From positions 124,001-188,000 of the forward strand of contig NZ_NPKR01000007.1 of assembly GCF_008329535.1 (NCBI RefSeq): DNA of 64,000 nucleotides, in the 5' to 3' direction. Below, one piece after another: positions 16,755-27,600 of the stretch. A program made the position numbers and the translations under genes. Positions within the stretch are counted from its first letter, which is position 1. Every line of letters starts with the position of its first letter. The DNA comes from Mycolicibacterium sp. P1-18 (lineage in GTDB: Bacteria > Actinomycetota > Actinomycetes > Mycobacteriales > Mycobacteriaceae). The notes below the pieces were generated by a model. It had not been told where the DNA came from, ran no database searches, and worked only from the letters and a program-made list of their open reading frames with translations.

Positions 16755-17878
16755 GACGACGCGATCAGGTCCCAGCCCTCGACGGACTCCGGACTGCGCG
16801 GCTCGGGGCCGACGTAGATCGCCGCCGGGCGCACCAGCTTTCCGAGCCGCTTCTGCTCCATGATGTGCGCGCACCAACCCGCCGTGCGTCCGCACGTGAA
16901 CATCGCGGGCATCATCGTCGGAGGAACGCCTGCGAAGTCGAGCATGACCGCCGCCCAGAACTCGACGTTGGTCTCGATGGCGCGATCCGGACGCCGCTCC
17001 CGCAGCTCGGCGAGGGCGGCCTGCTCCAGGGCGCGGGCCACCTCGAAGCGCGGCGCCTGCAGTCGCTCGGCGGTCGCGCGGAGCACCCGCGCCCGCGGGT
17101 CCTCGGCACGGTAGACGCGGTGCCCGAAGCCCATCAGCTTGTCGTTGCGGTCCAGGATGGCCTTGACCACGGCGCGGGCGTCGCCGGAGCGCTCGACCTC
17201 CTCGATCATCGGCAGCACGCGGGCGGGTGCGCCACCGTGCAGTGGACCGCTCATCGCGCCGACGGCCCCCGACAGCGACGCGGCGACGTCGGCGCCGGTC
17301 GACGCGATCACCCGCGCGGTGAAGGTGGACGCATTCATGCCGTGTTCGGCCGCGGTGACCCAGTAGGCGTCGATGGCCTCGACGTGCCGCGGATCCGGGT
17401 CGCCCTTCCATCGGGTCATGAAACGTCCCGTGACGGTGGAACACTCGTCGATGGTCCGCTGTCCGACGGCCGGGCGGTGAATGCCGCGGGCCGACTGGGC
17501 GACGTAGGACAGCGCCATCACCGAGGCGCGGGCCAACTGGTTGCGGGCGGTCTCGTCGTCGATGTCGAGCAGCGGCTGGTACCCCCAGATCGGGGCGAGC
17601 ATCGCCAGCCCGGCCTGGACGTCGACCCGGACGTCGCCGGTGTGGATGGGCAGCGGGAACGGTTCCGCGGGGGTCAGGCCCCGGCCGAAGGCCCCGTCGA
17701 CCAGCAGCGACCACACGTCGCCGAACGTGACGCGCTTGGCCACCAGGTCTTCGACGTCGACGCCGCGATAGCGCAGCGCGCCGCCGTCCTTGTCCGGTTC
17801 GGCGATCTGCGTGGTGAAGGCGACGGCGCCTTCGAGGCCCTCTACGAAACCGTCGGGAATGTTGGACGCGTCGGTCAT
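16751..17878 (-). CDS. citA: Citrate synthase-like protein CitA
   Basis: 375 residues, close to M. tuberculosis CitA. Citrate synthase motifs are present: the first catalytic His in SGPLHGGAPARVLPMIEEV and the second in LMGFGHRVYRAEDPRARVL, with substrate Arg residues downstream. It condenses oxaloacetate with acetyl-CoA or a related acyl-CoA. It is the shorter of two citrate synthases in the window (gltA2 is the other). The ATG at 17878 gives MTDASNIPDGFVEGLEGAVA. It is divergent from pdxH across 83 bases. Confidence 0.92.
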   Translation of the reverse strand: MTDASNIPDGFVEGLEGAVAFTTQIAEPDKDGGALRYRGVDVEDLVAKRVTFGDVWSLLVDGAFGRGLTPAEPFPLPIHTGDVRVDVQAGLAMLAPIWGYQPLLDIDDETARNQLARASVMALSYVAQSARGIHRPAVGQRTIDECSTVTGRFMTRWKGDPDPRHVEAIDAYWVTAAEHGMNASTFTARVIASTGADVAASLSGAVGAMSGPLHGGAPARVLPMIEEVERSGDARAVVKAILDRNDKLMGFGHRVYRAEDPRARVLRATAERLQAPRFEVARALEQAALAELRERRPDRAIETNVEFWAAVMLDFAGVPPTMMPAMFTCGRTAGWCAHIMEQKRLGKLVRPAAIYVGPEPRSPESVEGWDLIASS

Positions 17879-17961
17879 GAGCAGATTCTCGCACCACGGC
17901 CACCGGCGGTTGCTACCGGTTGGTAACCCGGCACTCAGGGGCCCGGCGTAGCGTCTGACGG

Positions 17962-18624
17962 GTGGTTTTCGACGATGACGAGCATCTGGCACGCATGCGC
18001 GTGGAGTACGGATCCCCCGAGAAGGACGGTAGTGCCGACCTCGACGCCGACTGGTTGGCCGACGGGTGGATCGTCCTGTTGCGCAAGTGGTTAGCCGACG
18101 CCGAACGGGCCGGGATCGTGGAGCCGAATGCGATCGTCGTCGGCACGGTCGACGCCATGGGAAGGCCGGCCACCCGAACGGTGTTGTGCAAGGGCGTGGA
18201 CGAGACCGGCATCACCTTCTACACCAACTACGACTCCGACAAGGGCGAGCAGTTGGCCGCCTCGCCGTACGCGTCGGCGACCTTCCCGTGGTACGCCCTC
18301 GGACGTCAGGTACACCTGCGCGGCGCCGTCGCGAAGGTGGCGCCCGAGGTCACGGCCGAGTACTGGTCCAAGCGCCCCCGCGGGTCCCAGCTGGGGGCCT
18401 GGGCGTCGCACCAGTCCCACGCGATCGTCTCCCGTGAGGCGCTTGCCCAGCAGCTCGCCGACGTCACCGAGCGCTTCGCCGACGTCGAGTCCGTGCCCGT
18501 GCCGCCGAACTGGGGCGGCTACCTGATCTCGCCCGAGGTCGTCGAGTTCTGGCAGGGCCGGGAGAACCGGGTGCACAACCGCATCCGCACGAGCGGCACG
18601 CTCGTCGAGCGCTTGCAGCCGTAG
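17962..18624 (+). CDS. pdxH: Pyridoxamine 5'-phosphate oxidase
   Basis: 220 residues. It oxidises pyridoxine or pyridoxamine phosphate to PLP using FMN. Typical family segments are TRTVLCKGVDETGITFYTNY, SPYASATFPWYALGRQVHLR, WSKRPRGSQLGAWASHQS and the C-terminal WQGRENRVHNRIR (active-site Arg and His), ending ERLQP. The GTG start has TAGCGT 7 bases upstream, a leaderless layout. In M. tuberculosis pdxH is at a different locus, so its place beside citA is a lineage difference. Two bases separate it from the MFS gene. Confidence 0.93.
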   Translation: MVFDDDEHLARMRVEYGSPEKDGSADLDADWLADGWIVLLRKWLADAERAGIVEPNAIVVGTVDAMGRPATRTVLCKGVDETGITFYTNYDSDKGEQLAASPYASATFPWYALGRQVHLRGAVAKVAPEVTAEYWSKRPRGSQLGAWASHQSHAIVSREALAQQLADVTERFADVESVPVPPNWGGYLISPEVVEFWQGRENRVHNRIRTSGTLVERLQP

Positions 18625-18626
18625 GG

Positions 18627-19886
18627 GTGGCGAGCCTCTTCGCCGACACCGCACCGCTGAGATCGCCGGACTTCCGGCGGTTGTGGTTCGCCGGCATCGT
18701 CACCGTCATCGGCGGCAACCTCACGATCTTCGCGGTCCCGGTGCAGCTGTACGCACTGACGCAGAACTCGGCCTACGTCGGATTGTCCGGCCTGTTCGCG
18801 CTGGTGCCCCTCGTCGTCTTCGGGCTGTGGGGTGGCGCCTGGGCCGACGCGATGGATCGCCGGCTGCTGCTGATCATCGCCTCCATCGGGCTGGCCGTGT
18901 CCTCGGTCCTGCTGTGGGTGCAGGCGGCCCTCGGGCTGAACAACGTGTGGGTGGTGCTGTGCCTGCTCTCGGTGCAGCAGGCGTTCTTCGCCGTCAACAG
19001 CCCGACCAGGTCGGCGGCGATCCCGCGGATGGTGCCCGAGGAGCAGCTGCCCGCGGCGAACTCGCTGAACATGACCGTCATGCAGTTCGGCGCGATCGTC
19101 GGGCCGCTGCTCGCCGGTGTGCTCCTGCACTTCGTCGACCTGTCCACCTTGTACGCGATCGACGCCCTGACGTGCATCGCGCCGATCGTCGCGACGTGGC
19201 GTCTGGCGAAGATGCCGCCGACCGGCACCGCGCAGGGCAGCTCGAAGTGGGGTTTCGCGGCGGTCCTCGACGGCTTCCGGTACCTGGCCGGCAACCGGGT
19301 GGTGCTGATGTCTTTCGTCGTCGACCTCATCGCGATGATCTTCGGCATGCCGCGGGCGCTGTTCCCGGAGATGGCGCATCAGAGCTTCGGAGGGCCCGTC
19401 GAGGGCGGCAGCGCGATGGCCTTCCTGTCCGCCGCGATCGCCGTCGGTGCCGTGGTGGGCGGCGTCTTCTCCGGGTGGTTGCCGCGGGTCAGCAGACAGG
19501 GCTTCGCCGTGGTCGTCGCGATCGTCGTGTGGGGCGTCGCGATGATCGGGTTCGGGCTGGCTGCCGGCCTGGCGGGTGGACACGCCGGTGCGTTGCTGTG
19601 GATTGCCCTGGCGTTCCTCGCCATCGGTGGCGCCGCGGACATGGTGTCGTCGGCGTTTCGGTCCACGATCCTGCAACAGGCGGCATCCGACGACGTACGT
19701 GGCCGGCTGCAGGGGGTGTTCACCGTGGTCGTGGCCGGTGGGCCCCGGTTGGCCGACACCGTCCACGGTGCGTCGGCAGCCGTCGTCGGCACCACGGTGG
19801 CCGCGGCGGGCGGCGGTGGCCTCGTGGTGGTGGGCGTGATCGTCGCGGCACTGCTGGTGCCCGCCTTCGTCCGCTACCGGGTCTGA
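18627..19886 (+). CDS. MFS transporter (enterobactin-exporter/MFS_3-like)
   Basis: 419 residues with about 12 helices. N-terminal features LRSPDFRRLWFAGIVTVIGGN and the loop GAWADAMDRRLLLIIAS (MFS motif A variant) are seen, then AVNSPTRSAAIPRMVPEEQLPAANSL, typical of the MFS_3/EntS-like group. It is probably an exporter; the substrate is unknown. The GTG start is two bases after pdxH, so it may be cotranscribed with it. A TetR gene follows 47 bases downstream. Confidence 0.85.
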   Translation: MASLFADTAPLRSPDFRRLWFAGIVTVIGGNLTIFAVPVQLYALTQNSAYVGLSGLFALVPLVVFGLWGGAWADAMDRRLLLIIASIGLAVSSVLLWVQAALGLNNVWVVLCLLSVQQAFFAVNSPTRSAAIPRMVPEEQLPAANSLNMTVMQFGAIVGPLLAGVLLHFVDLSTLYAIDALTCIAPIVATWRLAKMPPTGTAQGSSKWGFAAVLDGFRYLAGNRVVLMSFVVDLIAMIFGMPRALFPEMAHQSFGGPVEGGSAMAFLSAAIAVGAVVGGVFSGWLPRVSRQGFAVVVAIVVWGVAMIGFGLAAGLAGGHAGALLWIALAFLAIGGAADMVSSAFRSTILQQAASDDVRGRLQGVFTVVVAGGPRLADTVHGASAAVVGTTVAAAGGGGLVVVGVIVAALLVPAFVRYRV

Positions 19887-19933
19887 GTTCGCTGCCGCCC
19901 CACGGGGATGACTAGTACCGCTAGCATCTTGTC

Positions 19934-20608
19934 GTGGTCGACGTGTCGAATGAGTCGCCGAGCCTGCGCGAGCGCAAGAAGCTCCGGACCCGCGCAGTGT
20001 TGATCGACGCCGCGATCGACCTGTGCCTCAAACAGGGCTACCAGCAGACGACCGTCGAGCAGATCGCCGCGGCGGCCGACGTGTCGACGCGCACCTTCAG
20101 CCGGTACTTCCCGACGAAGGACGCGGTGTTCGTGACCCTCCTCGACGACTACTACGACGAGGTGGCCGTCGAACTCGAGGCCGTGGAGGCAGGCGTCGGC
20201 CCGCTCGAGGCGATGCGCCGGGCCCACACCGGGTTGTTGACGCGCGTCGTGGGGCGACGGGCCGGACGGCTCACCACCGACCGCATCGCCACGATGCTGC
20301 GCGTGTTCAACGGGGCGGAGGCGTTGCAGCAGGCGGTCGTCGACTTCCGGCACGAAGCCACCCAGGACATCCTCGCCAAACGCATGGGGGTGGACAGGGA
20401 CGACCCGTCCCTTCGTGTGGTGAACGTCGTCTTCTCGGCCGTCATCGTCGACGCGTGCGGCGACCTGGTCTCCGACACCGACACCATCCGCCTGGGTCCG
20501 CAGATCATCATGGATCGTCTGAACGCGTCGCTCGAGCGGGTGGCCTGGATGACGCGTGACCTGCAGTTCCCGTCGGGTGGCGCCCACTACGAGCGCGCCC
20601 ATGGTTAG
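19934..20608 (+). CDS. TetR family regulator, first of a tandem pair
   Basis: 224 residues. The DNA-binding domain reads LRERKKLRTRAVLIDAAIDL, TTVEQIAAAADVSTRTFSRY then FPTKDAVF. A large variable ligand domain follows. The GTG at 19934 has TAGCAT 6 bases upstream, a leaderless -10. The next gene is a paralogue with the same DNA-binding segment, and the two overlap by 8 bases. The nearest plausible target is the MFS gene upstream. The ligand is unknown. Confidence 0.88.
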   Translation: MVDVSNESPSLRERKKLRTRAVLIDAAIDLCLKQGYQQTTVEQIAAAADVSTRTFSRYFPTKDAVFVTLLDDYYDEVAVELEAVEAGVGPLEAMRRAHTGLLTRVVGRRAGRLTTDRIATMLRVFNGAEALQQAVVDFRHEATQDILAKRMGVDRDDPSLRVVNVVFSAVIVDACGDLVSDTDTIRLGPQIIMDRLNASLERVAWMTRDLQFPSGGAHYERAHG

Positions 20609-21275
20609 CGACGCCGCGCCCGACGGCTTACGGGAGCGCAAGAAGAAGCGGACTCGGGCGATGCTGATCGACGCGGCCGCCGAGCTGTGCGTGCGACAGG
20701 GCTACGACAACACCACCGTCGACCAGATCGCCGCGGCGGCCGAGGTCTCGCCCAGGACGTTCAGCCGGTACTTCCCGACCAAGGTGTCCGTCGTCGCCGC
20801 CATCACCGACGACCTCGACGAGCTGATCGCCGACGCCATGGAGCGGCTGCCCGGCGAGGTCACCGCCTACGACGCGCTGCTCGCGGCCTCGCTGGAGGTG
20901 CTGGGCAGCAGGAACGGAGTCGAGTCGCCGGGCTTCCGCCGGATGGCGATGCTGATCCGCATCATCAACGGCTCGACGTCCTACCGGGCGTCCGCCCTGG
21001 CGCTACGGCACGACGTCACCAACAAGGCGACGATGCGCGTGATGGCACGCCGGATGAACGTCCCGGTCGAGCATCGCGCGGTGACCTTGGTTACCGACGT
21101 GTGGGCGGTCATCTTCTCCGATTCGTTCGCCGGCCTGGGGCAGCCGGGCAACCACGACATCGAGGCCGACATCATCTGTCGGCGACTGTCGGCCACGGTG
21201 GCCTTGTTCCGCAGCACGTGGACACCGTGGGCACGCGTTCCCGTCGCCGACGGCCAACCCCCCACGAGCGCGTGA
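20601..21275 (+). CDS. TetR family regulator, second of a tandem pair
   Basis: 224 residues from an ATG inside the end of the preceding TetR gene. Its helix-turn-helix region (LRERKKKRTRAMLIDAAAEL, TTVDQIAAAAEVSPRTFSRY, FPTKVSVV) is almost the same as that of its neighbour, while the ligand domains differ more. This indicates tandem duplication. The two could share an operator or form heterodimers (inference). The 71 bases to gltA2 hold the gltA2 ribosome site and no further gene. Confidence 0.88.
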   Translation: MVSDAAPDGLRERKKKRTRAMLIDAAAELCVRQGYDNTTVDQIAAAAEVSPRTFSRYFPTKVSVVAAITDDLDELIADAMERLPGEVTAYDALLAASLEVLGSRNGVESPGFRRMAMLIRIINGSTSYRASALALRHDVTNKATMRVMARRMNVPVEHRAVTLVTDVWAVIFSDSFAGLGQPGNHDIEADIICRRLSATVALFRSTWTPWARVPVADGQPPTSA

Positions 21276-21346
21276 AACCGATAGCGACTACCTTCCACTA
21301 GTGACGGACAGCTTCGTTCCGGTCGACAACCGTAGAAGGGGTTAAC

Positions 21347-22660
<1,314 letters not shown>

Positions 22661-22721
22661 TTACGCAGTGGTGACTGCTTCGCCACTTTGTTTGCCTTGG
22701 TAAAGGTTGTGGGTTCACAAT

Positions 22722-22739
22722 AGTTGTGTGAACACAACT
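22722..22739. promoter_or_regulatory. Palindrome over the start codon of the MFS-MarR operon
   Basis: Perfect 8-base arms AGTTGTGT and ACACAACT around a central GA, covering the GTG start (22728). CACAAT at 22716-22721 lies 6 bases before the GTG and fits a leaderless -10, with TTGCCT near 22692 as a weak -35. A protein bound here would cover the transcription start. The MarR gene at the end of the operon is the likely binder (inference). Confidence 0.65.
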
Positions 22740-24182
22740 GTTGAGCTGACGCCGCGGCGCAAGGCCATCATCCTGGTGTCCTGCTGCCTGAGTCTGCTGA
22801 TCGTCTCGATGGACGCGACGATCGTCAACGTCGCCATCCCCAGCATCCGCGCCGATCTGCACGCCTCGCCGTCGCAGCTGCAGTGGGTGGTCGACGTCTA
22901 CACCCTGGTGCTGGCGTCGCTGCTGATGCTCTCGGGCGCGACGGGCGACCGCTTCGGCCGGCGCCGGGTGTTCCAGATCGGCCTGGTGGTGTTCGCGATC
23001 GGGTCGCTGCTGTGCAGCATGGCGCCCAACATCGACACGCTGATCGTCGCGCGCCTGCTGCAGGCCGTCGGCGGATCGATGCTCAATCCCGTTGCGCTGT
23101 CGATCATTTCGCAGATCTTCACCGGACGTGTCGAACGGGCCCGCGCGCTGGGCTTCTGGGGTGCGGTGGTCGGAATCTCGATGGCGCTGGGTCCCGTCGT
23201 CGGCGGCTTCCTGATCGAGCTGATCAGTTGGCGTGCGGTGTTCTGGATCAACCTGCCCATCTGCCTGGCCGCGGTGGTCCTGACCGCGATCTTCGTCCCC
23301 GAGACCAAGTCGAAGACCATGCGCAACATCGACCCGATCGGCCAGGGATTGGCCGTGACGTTCCTGTTCGGAGTGGTGTTCACCCTCATCGAGGGTCCGG
23401 GCTACGGCTGGACCAACCCGAGGGTCGTGGCCGTCGCGGTGGTCGCCGTGATCGCCTTCGTCGCGTTCCTGCGGTACGAGTCCAAGCGCCACGACCCGTT
23501 CATCGACCTACGCTTCTTCCGCAGCGTCCCCTTCGCCGGTGCCACCATCACCGCAATCTGCGCGTTCTCGGCGTGGGGCGCGTTCCTGTTCATGATGTCG
23601 CTGTACCTGCAGAGCGAACGCGGGTACTCCGCGATGCACACCGGGCTGATCTACGCTCCGATTGCCATTGGGGCACTGGTCTTCTCGCCGATCTCGGGCC
23701 GGATGGTCGGCCGGTTCGGGGCGCGGCCGTCCCTGCTCGCGGCGGGCGTCCTGATCACCACGGCGTCGGTACTGCTGACCTTCTTGACCAACACCACCCC
23801 GGTGTGGGGGCTGCTCTGCATCTTCGCGGTGTTCGGCATCGGCTTCTCGATGGTGAACGCCCCCATCACCAACGCTGCGGTCAGCGGCATGCCGCTGGAC
23901 CGGGCCGGTGCGGCCTCGGCCGTGACCTCGACCAGTCGGCAGATCGGCGTGAGCATCGGCGTGGCGCTGTGTGGTTCGATCGCGGGGTCGGCGATCTCGC
24001 ACACCGGTGCGGACTTCGCCGCCTCGGCGCGGCCGCTGTGGTTCATGAGCATCGGCATCGGCGTCGTCATCACGGTGCTCGGCTTCTTCTCCACGACCCC
24101 GGCCGCGTTCCGGTCGGCCGAACGGCTGGCCCCGCTGATCGCCGGTGACGCCGAACCGAAGGTGGCCGCCAATGTCCGCTGA
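22728..24182 (+). CDS. DHA2-family multidrug efflux MFS transporter
   Basis: 484 residues with about 14 helices. Drug:H+ antiporter motifs are clear: SMDATIVNVAIPSIRADLHA (motif D1), GATGDRFGRRRVFQIGL (motif A) and GFWGAVVGISMALGPVVGGF (motif C). The start is the GTG at 22728 (MNTTVELTPRRKA), preferred over a TTG at 22707 because of the -10 spacing and because the palindrome covers it. It overlaps the MarR gene by 11 bases, indicating coupled expression. Confidence 0.9.
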   Translation: MNTTVELTPRRKAIILVSCCLSLLIVSMDATIVNVAIPSIRADLHASPSQLQWVVDVYTLVLASLLMLSGATGDRFGRRRVFQIGLVVFAIGSLLCSMAPNIDTLIVARLLQAVGGSMLNPVALSIISQIFTGRVERARALGFWGAVVGISMALGPVVGGFLIELISWRAVFWINLPICLAAVVLTAIFVPETKSKTMRNIDPIGQGLAVTFLFGVVFTLIEGPGYGWTNPRVVAVAVVAVIAFVAFLRYESKRHDPFIDLRFFRSVPFAGATITAICAFSAWGAFLFMMSLYLQSERGYSAMHTGLIYAPIAIGALVFSPISGRMVGRFGARPSLLAAGVLITTASVLLTFLTNTTPVWGLLCIFAVFGIGFSMVNAPITNAAVSGMPLDRAGAASAVTSTSRQIGVSIGVALCGSIAGSAISHTGADFAASARPLWFMSIGIGVVITVLGFFSTTPAAFRSAERLAPLIAGDAEPKVAANVR

Positions 24183-24594
24183 CGCCGACCTGGCCGACGA
24201 CGTATGGCGCGCAATGGCGTCGGTGGTGTTCGACAACCGCGACGGCTGGCGACGCGACGTCGTCGAGATTTCGGGTCTGCCGTTCAGCCGCATCCGCGTC
24301 CTTCGGCGGTTGGCCCGGCGGCCGATGACGGCCACCGAGATCGCCGAGGCCGCCACCATGGACGCGCCCGCGACCAGTGTCGCGGTCAACGACCTCGAGG
24401 GCCGCGGACTGGTCGTGCGGGAGACGAATCCGAACAACCGCAGGTGCAAGGTGGTGTCGTTGACCGACGAGGGTAGGGCTGCGGTCGCCGGCATCGAAGG
24501 GGTCGACGATCCTGCCCCCGGGCCGTTCTCGACGTTGAGCCGCGACGAGCTGTTGACGCTTCAGGCGATCCTGGCGAAGCTGGCCCACACCTGA
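24172..24594 (+). CDS. MarR family regulator of the adjacent efflux gene
   Basis: 140 residues from an ATG inside the end of the MFS gene (MSADADLADDVWRAMASVV). The winged helix has PMTATEIAEAATMDAPATSV and a wing at NPNNRRCKVVSLTDEGRAAV. The fixed arrangement with a DHA2 exporter suggests it represses the exporter until a drug-like ligand binds. The likely binding site is the palindrome at 22722-22739. Confidence 0.85.
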   Translation: MSADADLADDVWRAMASVVFDNRDGWRRDVVEISGLPFSRIRVLRRLARRPMTATEIAEAATMDAPATSVAVNDLEGRGLVVRETNPNNRRCKVVSLTDEGRAAVAGIEGVDDPAPGPFSTLSRDELLTLQAILAKLAHT

Positions 24595-24676
24595 CCGTTT
24601 GACGACATCGTCGATTACGGTCGACTCTCCGGCCGGCGAGAATATCCTGATCTCGTCCACCGGAGAGGACGACGCG

Positions 24677-27600
24677 ATGACGGTGTGCCGGGCGTGTGAC
24701 TCCGAGTTGCGCGCCGCCGCCAAGTTCTGCGACGAATGTGGTGAGGCGACCCGGCCCGCCGACGCGGCCGAGATCAAACAGGTCACGGTTCTGTTCGCCG
24801 ACGTCGTGCACTCGATGGACATCGCCGTCGCCCTCGGACCGGAACGCCTGCGCGGCGTCATGGCGGACGTCTTCGACGTCTCGGCCGCTGCGGTCAAGCG
24901 ATACGGCGGAACCGTCGACAAGTTCACCGGCGACGGCATCATGGCCGTCTTCGGCGCGCCGGTAGCCCTCGAAGACCATGCGCTCCGAGGCTGTCTCGCC
25001 GCGTTGAGCCTGCAACGGGAGGTGCGGCGACTCGCCGTCCACCTGGGCCGCGAGGGGGTCGACGTCGCCGTCAGAGTGGGCCTGAACTCGGGTCGGGTCG
25101 TCGCGGGGCGGCTCGGCGCCGAACCGCGCGCCTACACCGCGATCGGCGAAGCGGTCGGAATGGCCCAGCGGATGGAATCGGTGGCGCCACCGGGCGGGGT
25201 CGCGATCTCGGAGTCGACGGCCAGACTCGTCGACGACGTCGTCGACCTCGGCGACACCGAGTTCTCGACCGTGAAGGGCGTCGCCAGCCCCGTGGCCGTG
25301 CGGAGGCTGCTCCAGGTCCGGCCGCACCACGCGCTGTCGCGGCGCGCCGACTCGCCGCTCATCGGTCGCCGGTGGGAGATGGCCGTCCTCGAAGGCACCT
25401 TCGACGAGGTCCTCGACGGATTCGGCGGCGCCAGCGTCGGATTGTGCGGGCCCGCGGGAATCGGCAAGAGCCGGCTGGTCCGGGAGATGGCGGCGATCGC
25501 GGCCACCCGCGGTGTCCAGGTGTTCCGCGCGCGCTGCGAGTCGATTGCCAAGGACGTACCGTTTCACGTCGTCGCCCAATTGCTGCGTGCCGTCCTGAAG
25601 GTTGGCGGCTCCGAATCCGACTCCGACACGGAACGACTCGGGATGCAGCTGCCCGACGTCAGCCCAGAGGACCTGCTGCTGCTCGGCGACCTGCTCGGCG
25701 TCAACGAGCCCGGCGTCGTGATCCCGACGCTGCATCCCGACGCCAGGCGCAGACGGCTCACGGCGTTGATCCGGGGCGCGTGGACCACTCAGCGATCACC
25801 CGCCGTGTACGTCGTCGAGAACGCGCAGTGGATCGACGAGGTCAGCGAGTCCATGCTGGCCGACTTCACCGCGGTGATCTCGCGGACCGATTCGATGGCT
25901 CTGATCACCCACCGGCCGGAGTATGGCGGCGCGTTGTCGCGGCTGGCCGAGGGGCGAACCATCACGTTGGCGCCCTTGAGCCGTCCGGAGACGTCGGAAC
26001 TGATCGCCGAACAGCTCGGCCGGGACGACTCGCTGACGGAGTTGGCGGCCACGATCGCCGAGCGCGCCGTCGGCAACCCGTTCTTCGTGAAGGAGATCGT
26101 GCGTGACCTTGCCGAGCGGGGCGTCCTGCGCGGTCGGCGCGGTGCGTACGCGTTCAACGCCGCCGTGGCGGAAGTCAGCGTGCCGCCGACCCTGTACGCC
26201 GTGATCGCAGCACGCATCGACCGCCTCGACGTCCAGGCGAAGCGAACCCTCAACGCCGCCGCGGTCGTCGGAACCCGCTGCACCGCGGAGCTGTTGACCG
26301 CAATCGGCGTCGAACCGGCCTTCGACGGACTGGTGGACGCGGAGATGGTGGACCGGGTGAAGTTCTCGTCGCCCGACGAATACGTCTTCCGGCAGCCGCT
26401 GATCCGCACGGTCGCCTATGAAACGTTGCTGCGGGCGGATCGTGCCGACGTCCACCGGCGCGTGGCGGCGGCGATCGAGGCGCGCTACCCGACGCTGGCA
26501 GATCAGAATGCCGCGCTGATCGGCGAGCACCTCGAAGCGGCCGGGGACGACGCCGCGGCGTACGGGTGGCACATGCGTGCCGGTGCGTGGTCGCGAAACC
26601 GCGACATCTCGGCGGCGAGAATGAGTTGGGCCAAGGCGCGGCGCGTCGCCCAGGCGCTACCCCTCGACGACCCGAATCGCCTGCCGATGCGCATCGCTGC
26701 GGGCACGCTGCTCTGCGCGACGGCCTACCGTACCGCGGAGAGCATGTCCCACAGCGGCTTTCAGGAGGTTCGCGAGCTCGCATCGGCCGCGGGGGACAAG
26801 CGATCGTTGGCGCTGGCCATGCTCGGGCAGTACACCGACCACATGGTCCACGGCGGTGTCACCGAAGCGTCCGCCCTGGGTACCGAGGTGCGGGCGCTGC
26901 TCGAGTCCGTCGACGATCCCGCGCTGATCGTCGGACTCTCCGTCGCCCCGATGATCGCCAAACAGCAGACCGGCGAGATCGCCGAGCTGCTGAGGTGCTC
27001 GCAGACGGCGATCGACCTGGCCGACGGCGATCCGACCATGGGCGACATCGTCTTTGGGTCGCCGCTGGCGTTGGCACTGATGTTCCGCGGCATCGGCCGA
27101 TGCTGGCTGGGCATGGAGGGCTGGCAGGACGACTGCCGGGACTCCCTGGACATGGCCCGCAGGACGGATCGCCTGACCTACAGCAAGTGCGTCGTCTACA
27201 AGCACAGCGTGGCCACCCTGCAAGGCGTTCTGCTGCCCGACGACGCCACCCTCGCCGAAGTGGAGGAGGCGCTGGGCATCGCCACCGATCACGGTGACCA
27301 CCACGCCGTCGCCCTCGCCACCTACTGCCTGGGCGGCGTCCTCCTCGAACGGGGGTCCGGCGACCGTCGTCGGGGACGGCACCTCCTGGCCGCGATCCGC
27401 GAAATGGCGGATCGCGGGCACTTCTACCGCAGCGAGGTTGCCGTCCTCGACCTGTTCCACGCACGCGAGTTGGCGCGCGACGGTCACCTCGACGTCGCCG
27501 TCGACGAGTTACGGGTCGCGGCGAACTCCGTCTTCGAGAGCGGTCAGTTCGCCCACGGCGTCATCGCCACCCGAATCCTCGTCGAGACGCTGCTGCGGCG

